Part shown: in pieces, positions 63,165 through 64,000 of the stretch
How positions within the stretch are numbered: position 1 is the first letter of the stretch
Layout: each line of letters starts with the position of its first letter
NCBI RefSeq assembly: GCF_003075415.1
Contig: NZ_QDAH01000014.1
Coordinates: 1-64,000, forward strand
Length of the DNA stretch: 64,000 nt
Origin: Microvirga sp. KLBC 81
Lineage (GTDB): Bacteria > Pseudomonadota > Alphaproteobacteria > Rhizobiales > Beijerinckiaceae
Direction: 5' to 3'
Position numbers and translations under genes: made by a program
Notes under the pieces: generated by a model
Seen by the model: only the letters and a program-made list of their open reading frames with translations
Told to the model about the DNA's origin: nothing
Databases searched by the model: none

Positions 63165-64000
63165 ATGACTGATTTGCTCTCGCTTCCAAAGGATAGGATC
63201 CGTGTTCTCCTGCTTGAGGGCGTCAATGACAGCGCCGTCGATCTGCTGCGCGCGGCGGGTTACACAAACCTGACCTATCTCAAGACGGCTCTCGACGAAG
63301 ATGAGTTGCGAGCCGCCATTCAGGGTGTGCATCTGCTCGGCATCCGCTCGCGGACGCAGCTGACCCAAGAGACCTTTGCAGCCGCGGACCGTCTCATTGC
63401 GGTCGGTTGCTTCAGCGTAGGCACAAACCAAGTAGATCTCGACGCGGCCCGATTGGCCGGCGTCCCCGTTCTCAATGCGCCCTTCTCCAACACCCGCAGC
63501 GTGGCCGAACTCACGCTGGGTGAGATCATCATGCTGTTCCGGCGTGTGTTCCCGAAATCGACCTCAGCCCATGCCGGTGGCTGGGACAAGTCGGCGACAG
63601 ATAGTCATGAGGTTCGCGGCAAGACGCTCGGCATCGTAGGTTACGGCAACATTGGCTCTCAGCTCTCATATCTGGCCGAAGCTATGGGCATGAGGGTTAT
63701 CTTCTACGATCACACCGACAAACTGCGGCACGGCAACACGGAACCGACTGCCAATCTTCAGGACCTGCTGAGCCAGAGTGATGTGGTGAGCCTGCACGTG
63801 CCCGAGACACCCGCTACCCATGGCATGATTGGTGCTGCCGAGATCGCTTCTATGAAGAAAGGCGCTTTTCTCATCAATAACAGCCGCGGCACCGTGGCTG
63901 ATCTCGAAGCACTCGCGGTGTCGCTGAAGAGCGGCCATCTGCGGGGAGCCGCGATCGACGTATTCCCTGTCGAGCCCGCCTCCAGCAAGGATGCTTTCCA
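63165..64000 (+). CDS. phosphoglycerate dehydrogenase-like 2-hydroxyacid dehydrogenase (SerA-like), partial
   Basis: 278 codons visible, cut by the right edge. RVLLLEGVNDSAVDLLRAAGY opens the substrate domain. GIRSRTQLTQETFAAADRLIAVGCFSVGTNQVDLDAARLAGVPVLN leads into the NAD domain GIVGYGNIGSQLSYLAEAMGM. INNSRGTVADLEAL contains the catalytic Arg. The length ahead of the edge fits SerA. In this context it could act on erythronate- or glycerate-type acids, but a serine-biosynthetic SerA cannot be excluded. Confidence 0.85.
   Translation, partial: MTDLLSLPKDRIRVLLLEGVNDSAVDLLRAAGYTNLTYLKTALDEDELRAAIQGVHLLGIRSRTQLTQETFAAADRLIAVGCFSVGTNQVDLDAARLAGVPVLNAPFSNTRSVAELTLGEIIMLFRRVFPKSTSAHAGGWDKSATDSHEVRGKTLGIVGYGNIGSQLSYLAEAMGMRVIFYDHTDKLRHGNTEPTANLQDLLSQSDVVSLHVPETPATHGMIGAAEIASMKKGAFLINNSRGTVADLEALAVSLKSGHLRGAAIDVFPVEPASSKDAF

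Overview
The window is high-GC DNA from an alphaproteobacterium of the Hyphomicrobiales. The gene mix (IalB-like protein, DUF6894 proteins, DoxX/XapX proteins, many ABC importers, small Rhizobiales-type secreted proteins) and at least seven copies of a roughly 110-160 bp palindromic intergenic repeat suggest Methylobacteriaceae, most like Microvirga. That placement is inferred from gene content and was not checked by any search.

1-10.9 kb: electrophile/quinone-type metabolism. Two paralogous VOC ring-cleaving dioxygenase-like genes (362-1294, 4630-5622) lie with an alpha/beta hydrolase, a DoxX protein and LysR and AraC regulators. A tight plus-strand run follows: YcaC-type isochorismatase hydrolase, XapX protein, Tat-exported YtcJ-type amidohydrolase, DoxX, and an MFS exporter with a C-terminal monooxygenase-like domain.

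10.9-26.8 kb: an accessory and decay zone. It holds a crippled IS6-family element, an orphan ParA, an HPF/RaiA-like protein, an APH-AAA fusion kinase, a CBS protein, a Crp/Fnr regulator, a ParB-like orphan, two wrecked WGR-domain genes, a diacylglycerol kinase next to a 3' tRNA-Lys fragment, remnants of three tyrosine integrases, and an IS3-family element whose transposase has lost a catalytic Asp.

26.8-43.2 kb: an aerobic aryl-CoA pathway. A minus-strand operon encodes an aryl-CoA ligase, a two-domain flavoprotein monooxygenase/reductase, an SDR, a MarR regulator, two enoyl-CoA hydratases, an acyl-CoA dehydrogenase, a Rid protein and a PaaH-type dehydrogenase. Divergent from it is a LIV-type ABC importer whose last gene is an arylformamidase-like hydrolase. 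Together they fit 2-aminobenzoyl-CoA (anthranilate) degradation fed from kynurenine-type precursors better than salicylate metabolism.

43.2-47.9 kb: IS6 debris, small zinc-ribbon and DUF6894 proteins, an IalB gene with a broken SH3 partner gene, a peptidoglycan-binding protein and a frameshifted IS6 transposase.

47.9-64 kb: four-carbon acid-sugar (threonate/erythronate-type) catabolism. OtnC, OtnK and OtnI homologues, an isopropylmalate-dehydrogenase-family enzyme, an Ldh-family dehydrogenase (frameshifted at a 5-bp repeat), an iron-type ABC importer, a one-cysteine Asp/Glu racemase-family protein, a GntR regulator with a candidate operator, an AbrB-type membrane protein and DUF3422. At the right end a deletion joins a tctA stump to a decapitated second gntR, followed by a SerA-like dehydrogenase cut by the window edge.
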